Shown: piece after piece, positions 21,505-32,845 of the stretch
How positions within the stretch are numbered: the stretch's first letter is position 1
Layout: every line of letters begins with the position of its first letter
Assembly (NCBI GenBank): GCA_016165875.1
Contig: JABBOT010000003.1
Span: 21,612,873-21,676,872, forward strand
Source of the DNA: Acanthopleura granulata
Taxonomy: Eukaryota > Mollusca > Polyplacophora > Chitonida > Chitonidae
DNA length: 64,000 bases
Reading direction: 5' to 3'
The notes under the pieces: model-generated
What the model was told of the DNA's origin: nothing
The model's database searches: none
Seen by the model: only the letters and a program-made list of their open reading frames with translations
Translations under genes and position numbers: made by a program

Positions 21505-22721
21505 TCATGACTTTCTGAGGAAAGCCAGGGGCGTTTTGTGTTTACTGGTATCGCACAGTTTCTGGGTAGAGAAGGCCGAAAATCCAAATCCTAGAAAGGA
21601 CAGGACGATAGCCGAGCGCAAAATCCAGCTGTCAGAGCTTCTTGTAGAGCTCACAGTGCCTTCAGTCTGAAATTTGCAGAGAGAGAATGTTACTTATTTT
21701 CTTGTTACGTTACGTGCACAGTTTTACTAAAGAACATTAGCGTTTTCACATGAGTAAAGGTCATTGTCAAGTTTATGGCTGTAAGAAACCAGAGTCCGGA
21801 GGAAAATTCTGCACATTACAAGGCACCTAGAAATGAATTGAGAGGAAGCAATCTGTTCATCCACATCAGGAGTTCAAGAAGGTGTACTGATCCACAACAA
21901 ACGTACCACAACAAAAATGTATGCATTACATGGGGAGATAACTCAGTATTATTTATTTGATTGGTGTTTTACACCATACTCAAGAATATTTCACTTATAC
22001 GACGGCGGCCAGCATTATTGTGGGAGGAAACCCGCGATCATCCACAGGTCGCTGGCAGACCTTTCCACGTACGTCTGACCTTGAAACCAGCATAAGCTGG
22101 TCCCGAGCTCACAGCAACCGCACTGGTGGGCGGCTTCGGGTCATTGCGCTGAGATATCGCGCTAACCGACTGAGCCACGGAGGCCCCAACTCAGTTTTAT
22201 CCTACCATACTAACACAGTAATCTTACAATGATTTACTTTACATAGAGTAGGTAAAAAAAATTACAGTAATATTTTCAAGACTTGTTTTTTTTTCTGCAC
22301 ATAAGCTGTCTGAAGTAAATGTATAAAAGTTGTAAGTTCTTCTTCATTTCTCACTCTCTGGTATATGCCTTAGCAACTCCCCAGATTCTAATTTTATTAG
22401 GCCCGGCATCCTTGAATTTACTACATGAAATGTGTATCTCGAGACTTTTTTAACTGAATACAGCCAACCAGGAACATCACACTGGTAAATGAGCGCATCT
22501 TTAATGAACTTGAGAATTACCTAACTTGTCCCAAGGGAAAGAAGAAAAGAAACTGCCAGGCAAGTTGACGCTTAATTTCTGACAGAAGACTTGTGATGTT
22601 GAATAATTCTACATTATACAAGATTTACAGGCAGATTTACCTGAGGCAGTTTCAGAAGCAGCTGGCCATTCGAAAAACGGCGGGTAAGCTGCCCACTACG
22701 AGATATCAGTATGGTGCTCAT
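21505..22721 (-). CDS. Small single-pass, probably mitochondrial membrane protein (80 aa, two coding exons); family not recognised
   Basis: Coding exons on the minus strand are 22721-22641 (27 codons) and 21666-21505 (53 codons plus stop). The first exon runs from an acceptor (TTTTGTCTTTCAG) at 22747 to the donor CTGCCTCAG|GTAAAT; all three frames are stopped ahead of the ATG, so this is the start. The second exon follows AAATTTCAG and is open only in the phase that the first exon delivers. Residues 1-17 (MSTILISRSGQLTRRFS) are rich in Arg/Ser and lack acidic residues, with RRFS resembling a mitochondrial presequence cleavage site. Residues 41-59 (WILRSAIVLSFLGFGFSAF) form one hydrophobic segment, followed by a short basic tail ending FLRKS. 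Size and design resemble small inner-membrane respiratory or assembly factors, but I match it to none. It converges on the SGF11-like gene. The 974-bp intron holds a SINE. Confidence 0.65.
21940..22200 (-). repeat. tRNA-derived SINE, family A, with 13-bp target duplication
   Basis: On the minus strand the head is ggggcctccgtggctcagtc, then ggttagcgcg (A box). A B-box-like ctgtgagctcgggacc follows, then tgctggtt, tggaaaggtctgccagcgac, cctgtggatg, ccataatgctgg-type sequence and a tail ending taaaacaccaatcaaataaat. The body is about 21953-22187. The flanks aactcagtattat (21940-21952) and aactcagttttat (22188-22200) are a target-site duplication with one mismatch. It lies in the intron of the small minus-strand gene. 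Confidence 0.88.
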
Positions 22722-22746
22722 GATGACAGATTTAGTTCATTCACAT
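22722..22746 (-). other. 5' UTR part of the start exon, small minus-strand gene
   Basis: Twenty-five bases between the acceptor and the ATG, with stop codons in all three frames. They must be joined to an upstream non-coding exon, most likely near the promoter region at 27.3 kb, across an intron of about 4.5 kb (22747 to 27243 or 27323). Confidence 0.5.
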
Positions 22747-25700
22747 CTGAAAGACAAAACCAAAACAATATTCAGTTGAAAATTTATGATCTTGCAAATC
22801 TGAATGTTAACTTAGTCATCCTGTAACACTACAGAACAATTTTCACTCAGCATACTGACATATTACTCCAAGCTTATGTCGCACTGCTATAAAGCAGAAC
22901 TGACTGCAAGTTCTGGGCATAACTGGTGGCTTATGTCACAAGACACATCGACAACTGTTCGAAACCAACAGGAACTGGTTGATCGCAGTCGTAAGAATGT
23001 TCATTATCACCGCACCGTTTTCCAGTCAGCAGTCAGTTTGGACCACATGACACCGTCACGTTACATATCAAAAATGTTGTACCAAAAGTCTGGGATAGCC
23101 ATCACATGACACACACCCTTTCTGATTGGCTACTTGTACAGATACTGCCTCAACTCAGTCGCAGGAGAGTTTATGTTGCTTTCCTCAAAGAACTACCTCC
23201 AACTGAAATCAAGAAGTAGAACCAAAACATGCTCTGCCCTCAAAAATTGATCGTAACCAGTTGCCAACAGATGCAGGGACACTTGTGTCACTTTGTTATT
23301 CAAAACTGATCAGTTGCCCATAGATGAGAACTGGTTCCTGAAACAATATTGTAGTTCTGATTATGTCATCTACCTGTAGCTGAGCCACTGAACATACTGA
23401 TGTGAAAGGGAGTATTAAAATAAATATAACATTTGCAAGGAATGAACAATGTATGTACATACAAATACATGTATGCACAATGCAGACAATCAACCAATAA
23501 TTATGTAACAATTTTACACATTTTTAAAGTTTTCATTATTAAGAAATCCTCAACAGTGTCTTTTGGTGCATTTACAAAAGTAAATTATGTAAGGTCACAA
23601 CCCTAGGCTTGCCCAGCTCTTGGAATGGAAAATCCGCTTTAGTAACGCAGCATAAGATAGGAACTGATCTATGTATGGCAACACTTGCTATAATCTGACA
23701 ATTCTAAGACTTACAGGCACTGGTCAGCCCCAGTAAGATCAGTTTGTTAAAAACTCCGTATCCCAAGGGACTGTAATTGACACAAAGGCTTATCAAGTAA
23801 CTTTATACCGATGCTCCTCTTTTGTAGATTAAAAATAAACACTGCTGACATCTCACCAATGACCGCATTAATGACCCATCCTCAACAAACTAATAATAAC
23901 TCCAGTCACAACATGGACAAAACCATAATCAACTCACCCCAGACCATTCCTACCTCCAACCCAATCAAGCTGTCAAAATACGACATTTAAATACCATCCT
24001 GCTGTAGTTCTATGTAAATACGGGCATGACTTTATGTTACTAAAACACATGCACATGTTAATCCACATATTAAAACAGGTTTTAATCAGCAGGGAGTGTT
24101 AATTGCTTTGAGACTTGTGGTCATTCCAACTGGCATCCAGCACGACTGACTCTGCTTAATGGACTAAAACTGAGCACGTGCAGAGTTTTGATGCTGAACA
24201 CATTTACAGTACCACTTATCCCGCAGTATAAGATGTAGTCTCTGCGTGACATGATGTCGTCTACACAAACACAAACATCCTAGGTAAAAGTGGGAGCAAT
24301 AGCAGGATTACATTATAGCACAGGTTACTACTCCTCACTTACACGTACAATACACTCCTTCAGCTTAACATCGAAAACCTGCACAGAAATACCCTATTTA
24401 TAAGTGAAATGTACAACAGCATGGTAACATGTACATGTACACAGTCTATGAAAACAGAAACACGATCCCACATAAAGAACGGGCAGTGTGGCTTTTCACA
24501 CGCATCACACTTCCAGGGTCATGACTGTTATATGTATAATACATACAATCTCCTTCAAACAGCTATGTCGGGGTAAAAGTGACAAAACCATATATCCACA
24601 GACGGCTGATCACTCACTAATCAGGTTACTCCATTTACATGGAGTAAATGAAAGAATATGAAAGAAACACAACCTTGCACAATTACCCGATAAACCTATC
24701 ATTTGTCCAGCTCAACCAGATACCATGTTGCTCCAGCCTCATACCTTCCCCTTCACCATGTTCTGATCAGCATACAAGGTCAAATCATAACCTTCAATGC
24801 CTACTACACTTTATATCCCTTACCTTTACCCAGCTCACCACCTGAGTGCCAAATATCTTGGCCCTTCGCCCATTACATACACACGCAGGCTCTACGTAAA
24901 CACCGCCCACTACAAGAGCTACCATTCCAGGAATGAGGGCAAAGTGATAAACATATGTTTATCAGTACCTAAATACTACTGATTTCAACAAATGAAAACT
25001 AAACACAACAGGCATTGTAAGAGTAACAGGTGCAAGTATTGCATCATGCATGAAGCAGATGTAAGCTTAACTGTGACACCAATCAATCTTTGGCTAGCAT
25101 GCAGGCAAGCCTTCCCCCACATAATATGGCAACAATTTGTTACTACAGGTATTTTAGACACTTATAAGCACTACTGAGTAAAGCAGGTACAGTACCTCTC
25201 ATGAATAGGATTCACCAATGGTCATGTCAACTGCATGTAACTGTTTTTATTTCTCCTCAACCCCAATAAACATAAAAATCCTATCCCAAAGACTCGTTCA
25301 AAGCTCAAACTCAACATAAAAACAAGTGTATTTGGCCCATTCAGAATACCAGCCGATGGTTGACCAACGACCTTGGTAATGTGACATCAGTATTCTGCCA
25401 GGACATGTTCTGTATAAATGTTTCTTCATTTCCTGCTGGGATGTCCTTCAACAGACAAAACTACACAAGACAGCTAGTGGTAAGTCAAAGTCAATGTCAA
25501 GCGTATTGCATCAGCCAGACTCACATGTTCATGTATACTGCAATACCTGCAACAGATGAATATTCTGCCTGAAGAGAAATCCGCCAGTTTTCAGCGGGAA
25601 CAAGAGGGAGGAAGAACCTTCATCAGCTAAACCACTACAAGTGGCTTTCAGCCAACAGATTTAAGTTAAACTTCTTCACACCGCAATTTTAAAAATGATC

Positions 25701-25937
25701 AGTTAAATGGAAATAACCACTGAAACGACGGTACGTCCTGTAATGTGTAGGATAAGCAAGACTTAGGAATTTGAAATAGAAATTTCTTCAGGATCTCATA
25801 TATTTATCAGATTATACCAACAAATTTATTGCATTGCACTGACCAAGGATATTACAAAAATTAGAAGAAACATTGGTATAACATGGGAGGCATTCTGATA
25901 CATGTAAAACTTCTATTTATCAGCAGACAATGTTGCG

Positions 25938-26033
25938 ATGTAGCAACTAACATCATTATCAAACAACATTTCAAAGTAGGAACTAACATGGTTATCAAGT
26001 CAATCACTTGATAACGATGTTAGATGCTACATT
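25938..26033. repeat. Imperfect hairpin with a third internal copy
   Basis: The left arm gatgtagcaactaacatcat plus tatcaa (25938-25963) pairs with the right arm ttgataacgatgttagatgc plus tacat (26008-26032). A third, direct copy of the motif (gtaggaactaacatggttat plus caagt) lies between them at about 25976-26000. It could be a decayed foldback element. Confidence 0.55.
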
Positions 26034-26427
26034 GAAGCATCCTCTACAAAATAAATAGAAGCTGTATATCCATAATAATCTCTTCTCTTCCCAAATTCTA
26101 AATGCCACTGAAAGAGTTACAAACATTGGTGTCCCTGGTGTGATTGGTCATGTCACTCTCTTGTGATTAAAAGCTTCACCTGATTGGCCTTTCCTTACTG
26201 TTGCCACTAGGGGCTGCTTTCGCAACGACTTCATAGCTTTACCCACACAAAACTACCATGGTGAGTCTGAGTCCTACTGAAGCCATTACGTTGCCATGAC
26301 AATGCCTGTACTGTTTTGTGGGTCTAGCGAAACTGCACCTCTGTATTTCACCATAATCCTAAGTCACTAATTCTAGTACTACCTCCTCAATGTGGCCGAG
26401 CGCAACTCAGTGTCAATAAACCGCATT

Positions 26428-26490
26428 GGCACTGCAGCCGTCTCAAGAGATTAATGCTGATTGGGCGAGACATGGATCGTGGCTCTTGCA
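26428..26490 (+). repeat. Dispersed repeat copy related to the foldback at 27.8 kb
   Basis: ggcactgcagccgtctcaag, then agatta, gctgattgggcgagacatgg and ggctcttgca correspond in order to ggcattgcagtcgtctttcg, aaatca, cgctggttttggacaagaca and ggctctcgca at 27787-27850. The family is not recognised. Confidence 0.5.
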
Positions 26491-27243
26491 AACCAATGCA
26501 AAACAACGCTAAAAAGATTTGATTTCCAGTAGTCAAATTTCGCTACCCCCTTTCAGTCAATTTTTCTTCGTTACTTTTCCGGACTCAGCTCACACAAAGC
26601 AAAAATGGCTCACAGAGTCGTGTCTGTCAGACCTGTATTTTACATCACATCTTCGTAACGTTATTTTACGTTAGTTTTTGAGAGCACTCACCCATGTCTC
26701 ACCTGAATAGCGCAGACACGAGACGGATTAACTTGAACAAATAAAGCATTACAGGCCGAGTATGCGCAGTAGTACCAATAATAATGATAAATCCTTAAGC
26801 TCTGAAGAAATATCCAGAGCCTGCATATTTCTAGGCTTGAAAAATTACTAACAATCATAACATTACAATCTCAGTGATTCAGGGTACCCGGTAGAATTAT
26901 TTTTTAACGAGCGGCAAATGCATAGACCTAATAATTACGTCATTTAATATAAACATTTTGTGACATAAAAAAACAGAAGTCCGACGCCAAGCATTAAAGA
27001 GAGGATCAAAATATTTTGATAACACTGAAGCTGAAAGAATCGCCTAACTTGACGACTCGATGGCTGATCTGCTGAATCAGTTGCTTTCAAATATTACCAA
27101 TACAATTTTCAACTTACGTAAATTAACTCGCACTGCAGCAGTAATAGCACGGTGTACAGTGGATAAAACTGATTCAACATAGTTTATGACGTAAGTCAGT
27201 CGTTCACCGTGTACAGAGTCAACATTTTCTACGAGAACCTTAC

Positions 27244-27525
27244 CTCAAGAATCTCTAAATTTTCAACACCATCACTACATCACAACGAAACCTGCTGAGG
27301 TCGCCGAACAACGTGATTCTTACCGGAAACCCTTCTTCCATAGCTTACTGCGCATGACTGATGGATAAAGCAGAAGCGCGGTTGATGTCAAAAGAGACAA
27401 AATTCCAGGTTCAAATGGGCGCCTGGCGGTTGTTACGGCCTGATTTGAGAGGCTGAATATTCTCTCTACCACATCCGACTGACTGTCATAATCATGCTGA
27501 TAAACTAAGAATAAGTCAACCCCTG
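27244..27525. promoter_or_regulatory. Probable bidirectional promoter between the small minus-strand gene and the Ser/Arg-rich gene
   Basis: A CpG-enriched stretch (aagcgcggttg, gggcgcctggcggttgttac, cggcctg) lies between outward-facing splice donors. On the minus strand these are TTTCCG|GTAAGAATC (exon edge 27324) and CTTGAG|GTAAGGTTC (27244); on the plus strand, AACCCCTG|GTAAGTATT (exon edge 27525). An NRF1-like half site (actgcgcatgac, about 27347-27358) and an ETS-like CCGGAA (about 27323) are present, both common in promoters of nuclear-encoded mitochondrial genes. The nearest downstream genes are the small minus-strand gene and, rightward, the gene at 44.4 kb, whose start exon begins at a splice acceptor and so needs an upstream first exon. 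Assignment to those genes is inference. Confidence 0.45.
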
Positions 27526-27781
27526 GTAAGTATTGTCTTACTAAGTAAAGATGATTTCAGTCTATCGAAGAAGAACTTTTTACATTGCCGTTGTTGTTGT
27601 AGTGATGTGTTCCAGGTTCAACTTTGTTAAAAGGATCACATATGTTCTTCATCCAGATCTGTGAAATTTGTCATCATGGCATGGCTATAGTACATTATGC
27701 CTCCAGCACTTGTGTGGCATAGAATTTGCAAGAGTGACAACAAATAAATAAAGCCGTCATGCAACATCAAAGATTTAAGCC

Positions 27782-27972
27782 GAATCGGCATTGCAGTCGT
27801 CTTTCGAAATCACGCTGGTTTTGGACAAGACAGGGTGGGGGCTCTCGCACCCAACAACAACAACAAAAACATTATAATTGATAACCTCTGAGAAATCAGG
27901 GCAGTTTGCGAGGTCCCCCACTCTGTGTTGTCCAAAACAGTGTGATCTCTTGACACAGCTGCATTGCCGATT
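27782..27972. repeat. Foldback repeat with about 68-bp arms
   Basis: The left arm at 27782-27850 (aatcggcattgcagtcgtc, then ggttttggacaagacaggg, gtgggggctctcgca) is the inverted relative of the right arm at 27906-27972 (complement aatcggcaatgcagctgtg, tgttttggacaacacag, gtgggggacctcgca). The spacer carries an (aac)n run. A SINE adjoins directly on the right. Confidence 0.65.
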
Positions 27973-28256
27973 TAGCTTGTATTTATTTATTTGTTTGGTG
28001 TTTTATGCCATACTTAAGAATATTTCACTTATATGACGGCAGCCAGCATTATGGTGGGAGGAAACCGAGCAGAGCCTGGGGGAAACCCTCGACCATCTAC
28101 AGGTTGCTGGCAGACCTTCCCACTTACAGCCGGTGAGGAAGCCAGCATGAGCTGGTCTTGAACTCACAGCGACCGCATTGGTGTGAGGCTTTGGGTCATT
28201 GTGCTGCGATAGCGTGCTAACCGACTGAGCCACAGAGGCCCCCTGGCTTATATTAA
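27973..28256 (-). repeat. tRNA-derived SINE, family A
   Basis: The minus-strand head ggggcctctgtggctcagtc, then ggttagcacgc, followed by ctgtgagttcaagaccagct, catgctggct, ggaaggtctgccagcaacct and ccataatgctggctgccgtc, with the caaacaaataaataaata tail at the low-coordinate end. The body is about 27986-28243. Possible target duplications are tagcttgtattta (left) and tggcttatattaa (right), with two mismatches. Confidence 0.85.
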
Positions 28257-28436
28257 AGAGATGTCAAAAGGTCATTCCATGAATCTCTCACATTGTTAAA
28301 AGGTCAACTAAAAAATATTATGTATATGGTAGCTCATGAGTGCTGACGAGCCATGTTATTGCTTAGCAGAGAAAAACGTTACACTAATGTGAAACATGCC
28401 AAGTTAATCAGATTTTCTGACTAGAACTTACAGCTG

Positions 28437-29262
28437 ATATTGTGATTAGCCTAAGATTACTCTGATGTTGCGATTTGCATTAGAAATGACGCTATTGCTC
28501 AAAGTCCACATTGGAGACTCCTGGTGTGAGATAAGTGGTGAATAGCATTTGGCACTGCGAAAAAGTGCTCCACACACCTCTAGCTGGTCAGATCCTCCTC
28601 GTAACCTTTCTCCTTTCCATCGCCACATGTAATTTTTTAAGGGTAATCCATGAAAAGTTGAGTTTCTCACGAAAAACCCTCCAAATTACACTGCTGCCAT
28701 TTGATTTGAGACATCAGCTATTTCTGGCGTCATTTAAGTGGGTCTTGCATGTGAACATGTGAATTTTTTACAAAAGTTGAATTCCTCGACTACACAAGTC
28801 ACAGTTGACTTTTTTTCAGATCCTGTAATACAACAATAATATAAATAAAAGAACTAAAAAGACTTCACAAGTGCAGTGCAAAAGTAATTCGGGAGAGTAA
28901 AAAAAGAAAAGAAAAGAAAAATATATTGAAAGAAACATTACACAAGTCTACTCACGGGCAAATTCCCAAAATTGAGTTTTACCGGTTTACTTGTATTGTG
29001 GCTGTCTTGAGAACATGTCAGTACCATGCAGCCTACAAATGATACTCAGTTGGATTAGCCTTATAAGATTTTGTGTGGCGATGAGAAGGGAAGATGTTAC
29101 GGCGAGGATTTCACCAGCTAGAGGCATTTGGTTTGCTTTTTCGGGGTGCCAACTGTTATTCACCAGCTCTCTCACACAAGGAGTCTCTGACCTGGAATTT
29201 GAGCGACAACATCATTTCTAATGCAAATCTCAACGTCAGAGCAATCTCGGACTAATATTATG
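28437..29262. repeat. Large inverted-repeat element (arms about 215 bp, spacer about 390 bp)
   Basis: The left arm (28437-28655) and the complement of the right arm (29050-29262) share long colinear segments: ctctgatgttgcgatttgca / ctctgacgttgagatttgca, ttagaaatga, agactcct.gtgtgaga, ggtgaata, cgaaaaag, tgcctctagctggt / acctctagctggt, atcctc.tcgtaac and catcgccaca. By eye identity is about 75%. It could be a foldback transposon or two head-to-head copies of an unknown repeat. No open frame of note. Confidence 0.75.
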
Positions 29263-31265
29263 ATAAGTCAGGCGGACATGTAATTTCATTTGCCATTTCT
29301 TGCCCAGTAGTTCTTCTGAAAATGGGTGGTTCATGAATGTGCTGGAGTGTTTTATGGTCTCTGACTATTTAATGTACATGTGAATGTAACATACCCAATT
29401 TTTAAGGCATCAGACAAGTATTTTTTGCTGGGGTATTTTTATGTGGTAATTTAAGAATTATATGGGATTGTGAATGTATGAAGTAATTGCAATGAGTCCC
29501 ATGTCCATCGAAACACAGCTTTACATGCAGAGAAGAAGCTTGGCTTAAAAACTTTCTGGGAAACCTTTAAGTAGGACTGACATTGGTAATTTCTGGAGTT
29601 GGAAATCAGCAAAACAAAATCACAGCAGGATTGGCTCAGGTAACCAAGACAATCCAGAAACACATCTACACGTGATTTAGAAGGATGACAAAATGAAATC
29701 TGCAACTTCTGATTTAGTTGTGTGGGATCAGTAACTCCCTTTGATAGTATACAAAAAGTACATTCCTTTTCTATTACTTTTCCTTCTGTTTTGGGATAGC
29801 ATAGTCAAAATAAAAAAAAACAAACACTATTTTAACTACCCACCGGTGAAATGACCTAAATTTTAGTCCATGACTGAGTTCATTCGTCCCCATTTTGAGA
29901 GTTTTATTGATTTTATAAAGATGATTGAGGTTTCTGTGGAAGGTAGTATAGTATCCTGCTGGAAAAAGTGTAAGTGTCAGCACCCCAAAAATATGCCATG
30001 ACATTTATTCGCCTGTAAAAGTGCACTTATTTGGACAACATTTTAGGTTATTAACGACAAATCTAATAAAATATCTGCTTAGTTAGAAATGTAGTGATCT
30101 TTTTGATAACTTCATGATGTTTGGAACCTTTTACTGATGACTTTTGAGTCCAAGTTTTGCATCAGCTACATACAGGTTTCAAAATTCTTTGCACACAAGG
30201 GTGAAAAAACCAAACCATTTCTACCTCTCTCTCCCACTTGCATGGTTTAATCTACAAATGCAAAGCGTTATATATCTCAAAAATGCCCAAAGTTTCATGA
30301 TTTTAATCTTCCTCTGTCACACATACATTTCCGTAGGGTTTTTGACTCCAATATAAGCTCTGTTAACTTAATTTTCTTAATATGTTTTTAAGCTGAGTAA
30401 GTATCATTAAATATTTGATGAAGCCTCTAGGTAAAAAGGCATATGGGTTCCCAGCAGGTTTATTCAGCTCAAGTGAACTGCTTCACAGCACTGCTACACT
30501 GCATTGTTGTTGTTGCAGGCTGATATCCTACACTTGCTAGTTCTGCTGTGGCTGTAAGTCAGGAGGTTTGTCAGGTGCCTGGCTAAAGGAATTAGTTAAC
30601 TCCCAGTACTTTGATTGACTTGTGAATGAAGGAAGATTGGTTGAAAGTGGTCACCTAGAGATCACGCAAAATCAGGAGTGGGTTGCTCTGTATATACAGG
30701 TACGTATATGTGAAGACATTTAGAAGGTTAACATATATTATGATGCCTGGGGTTACATGCACCTGAAATCACAATGAGTTATCGTATAATACATTCACTC
30801 ACAGACTATACACGTGTGGTTTAGGTCTGCGATCTAAGCATAAATGAAACTGCTGACTTTTTCTTTACGGAAAAAAAAAATATAGCAGTGAAAAAAAAAA
30901 AGGATAACTTTTATGGTGGTGTTAAAAATTACAGTGAGGGACTTCCTGGTAGGCTTATGAAACTGATCACTTTACATACAATTATACACATTTCTAGTCT
31001 ACACATTCGTACATGTATATTGTAGTTTTAATGGCGCAAAATGGTACAAATAGCTCAGCAAGGACAACAAAGCATTCACTAGATCTATTGAGGCGACTTA
31101 CAAAAGCAGGATGTACAAATCCTAACCATAATGTGAGACAGAGTTTGCACCAAGCTGAACTACCACATTTCTCTCATCTTCTTGATAAAGTGTTAATACC
31201 ATATGATCAGAATAGGATGAAAGGCCAGTCTTTTAAAGGTGCCAGAAGAATTCATGCGATTCGAT

Positions 31266-31403
31266 TGTGGTAATGCACATGTATATACAGGCAAACAGAC
31301 TATCTACTTATCAAATTACGTATATGTTGTAAGGAGTCAAGGTAATTATTTATTTTGCCATTGATTTTGTGATCGGCAGAATTGATCAATCTCATTTTAG
31401 AAT
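31266..31403 (+). repeat. 138-bp direct repeat, copy 1
   Basis: Begins tgtggtaatgcacatgtata and ends attttagaat. It matches 32708-32845 at 136 of 138 positions (attacgtat/attacatat and gatcaatc/gatcagtc differ). No terminal inverted repeat was seen. Confidence 0.9.
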
Positions 31404-32039
31404 ATAATGCGATTCTGCTTTTTGTACAAATGCTACATATGTAAATACATGTATGGCCTAATGATGATAGATCATAACGCTTTTATTTATAAATGATATT
31501 ACAGTACTTGTATGTATTGTTTAGATACCAGGGAGATTTTTTGCGAAAAAAAAAAACTCACCAGTCTGGTCAGACAGTGTTTTAATACCAGTAGGGCTTT
31601 TGTGTGTAAAGGGCTGGTATATATGATCCAGTGACACTGGTGAGGTACATGTAGCTTTTAATCTAGTGCAGCAGAGGTTATATATGCTAGCAATTATCCC
31701 AGGGAAAAGCAGGAATTCCAGCCCCACTCCTGGACAAACATCTGTGCAAGAGATAGATTTGCTGTTTCTAATGGCGACCATGGAATACTACATACATTAG
31801 TGAAGGAGAAGGTGGGTGGGAGTAGATCTATGGGAGTTACGGTAGGGGTCTTCATAGCCAACACATGGTTGGTGGTGCTGACCTACTCCTACAGCTCCAC
31901 ATCCCAGTACCCAAAGGGTTGATGGCAGTAGATATAAAAGGCTCCCTTAGAGCGGGAGTTGTTGGGCTTCAGCAAGTTTGGATACTGCCTGCCTGCCTGC
32001 CTGCTTGCGTGGTTGGCTGCTGCTCTGAGCCTCCAGAGA

Positions 32040-32217
32040 CTAACCTGATTTGTTCAGGAGGGATGAGGGTAAAATCTTGCCCCTAGCCTCGCTGAAGCTT
32101 TGCACTCACTGTTTGTCTCGCGGCTATCGATACTCTTTAAGCAATCTATTGATTTTTTTGCTGTTTTGCGGGAAGTTAGAGCGTGTGTTTCGCTCTGGAT
32201 ATTTACTGTTTCCCAAG
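32040..32217 (+). promoter_or_regulatory. Candidate alternative first exon with splice donor
   Basis: A local rise in CpG (gcctcgctgaag, ctcgcggctatcgatac, tgcgggaag, agcgtg, ttcgctc) ends at a good donor, TTTCCCAAG|GTGAGTC, at 32217/32218. It would fit an alternative first exon of the gene at 44.4 kb. There is no long coding frame with family resemblance. Based on composition and donor only. Confidence 0.25.
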
Positions 32218-32707
32218 GTGAGTCTGGTTCTAGCTGCTTTCCTGCAGTGACTTGACCCGGTGCTTGTTACATATCATGATGCTGGGCTCTATAATGTGAC
32301 ATTAGCCTGTGTAATGTAAGGTTAATGCTGGGGTTGCTGTTGTTGTTGGCAGGTACATGTACATTAGGAGTTATCCCTACTCTGGATGTTTGCACTGACT
32401 TCGTTTTGAGAGAACGATTCATCAGTAGACAGGTGAGTTTATTTACATTTTGATGCCAGCCTGTAATTGTACATCCAAATGTGCATGCCTTCACACCAGT
32501 TTGTGCTTGGTACATATGTGTATATTAGTACTCCATATACTTGCGTATATTTTTATGTCAGGTAACATTTAATCCAGCAGGAGATGGCTTTGAGCTCATA
32601 AAAATATATGGATATCTGTGGACAATGACATTAATCAGCTGTCAACTAAATACACAAACATGGAATGTGTGTACAGTGAGTGAACCATAGCTTTTTGTTT
32701 ATGAGAC

Positions 32708-32845
32708 TGTGGTAATGCACATGTATATACAGGCAAACAGACTATCTACTTATCAAATTACATATATGTTGTAAGGAGTCAAGGTAATTATTTATTTTGC
32801 CATTGATTTTGTGATCGGCAGAATTGATCAGTCTCATTTTAGAAT
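32708..32845 (+). repeat. 138-bp direct repeat, copy 2
   Basis: Second copy, 1442 bp downstream of copy 1 and in the same orientation. Matching stops abruptly at both ends in both copies, so the repeat ends are sharp. The 1304 bp between the copies hold no terminal-repeat retrotransposon signals that I can see. Confidence 0.9.

Larger units (their letters stand above)
22747..27243 (-). other. Probable 5' UTR intron of the small minus-strand gene
   Basis: No coding exon is supportable on either strand. It contains a hairpin-forming repeat at 25938-26033 and one copy of a dispersed repeat at 26428-26490. Near 26.7 kb there is a possible alternative minus-strand 5' exon: GCGCTATTCAG|GTGAGAC on the minus strand, next to a TATGCGCAGTAG motif at about 26761. 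Much of 23.3-25.7 kb is unremarkable AT-rich sequence. Confidence 0.35.

Noticed and set aside
31013..31273. 86-codon plus-strand open frame next to the direct repeat
   Set aside because: No splice structure and no recognised domain; its end overlaps the start of the 138-bp repeat by chance.
31266..32845. LTR retrotransposon with 138-bp LTRs
   Set aside because: Ends are not TG...CA, there is no primer-binding site or polypurine tract that I can see, and no coding sequence inside.
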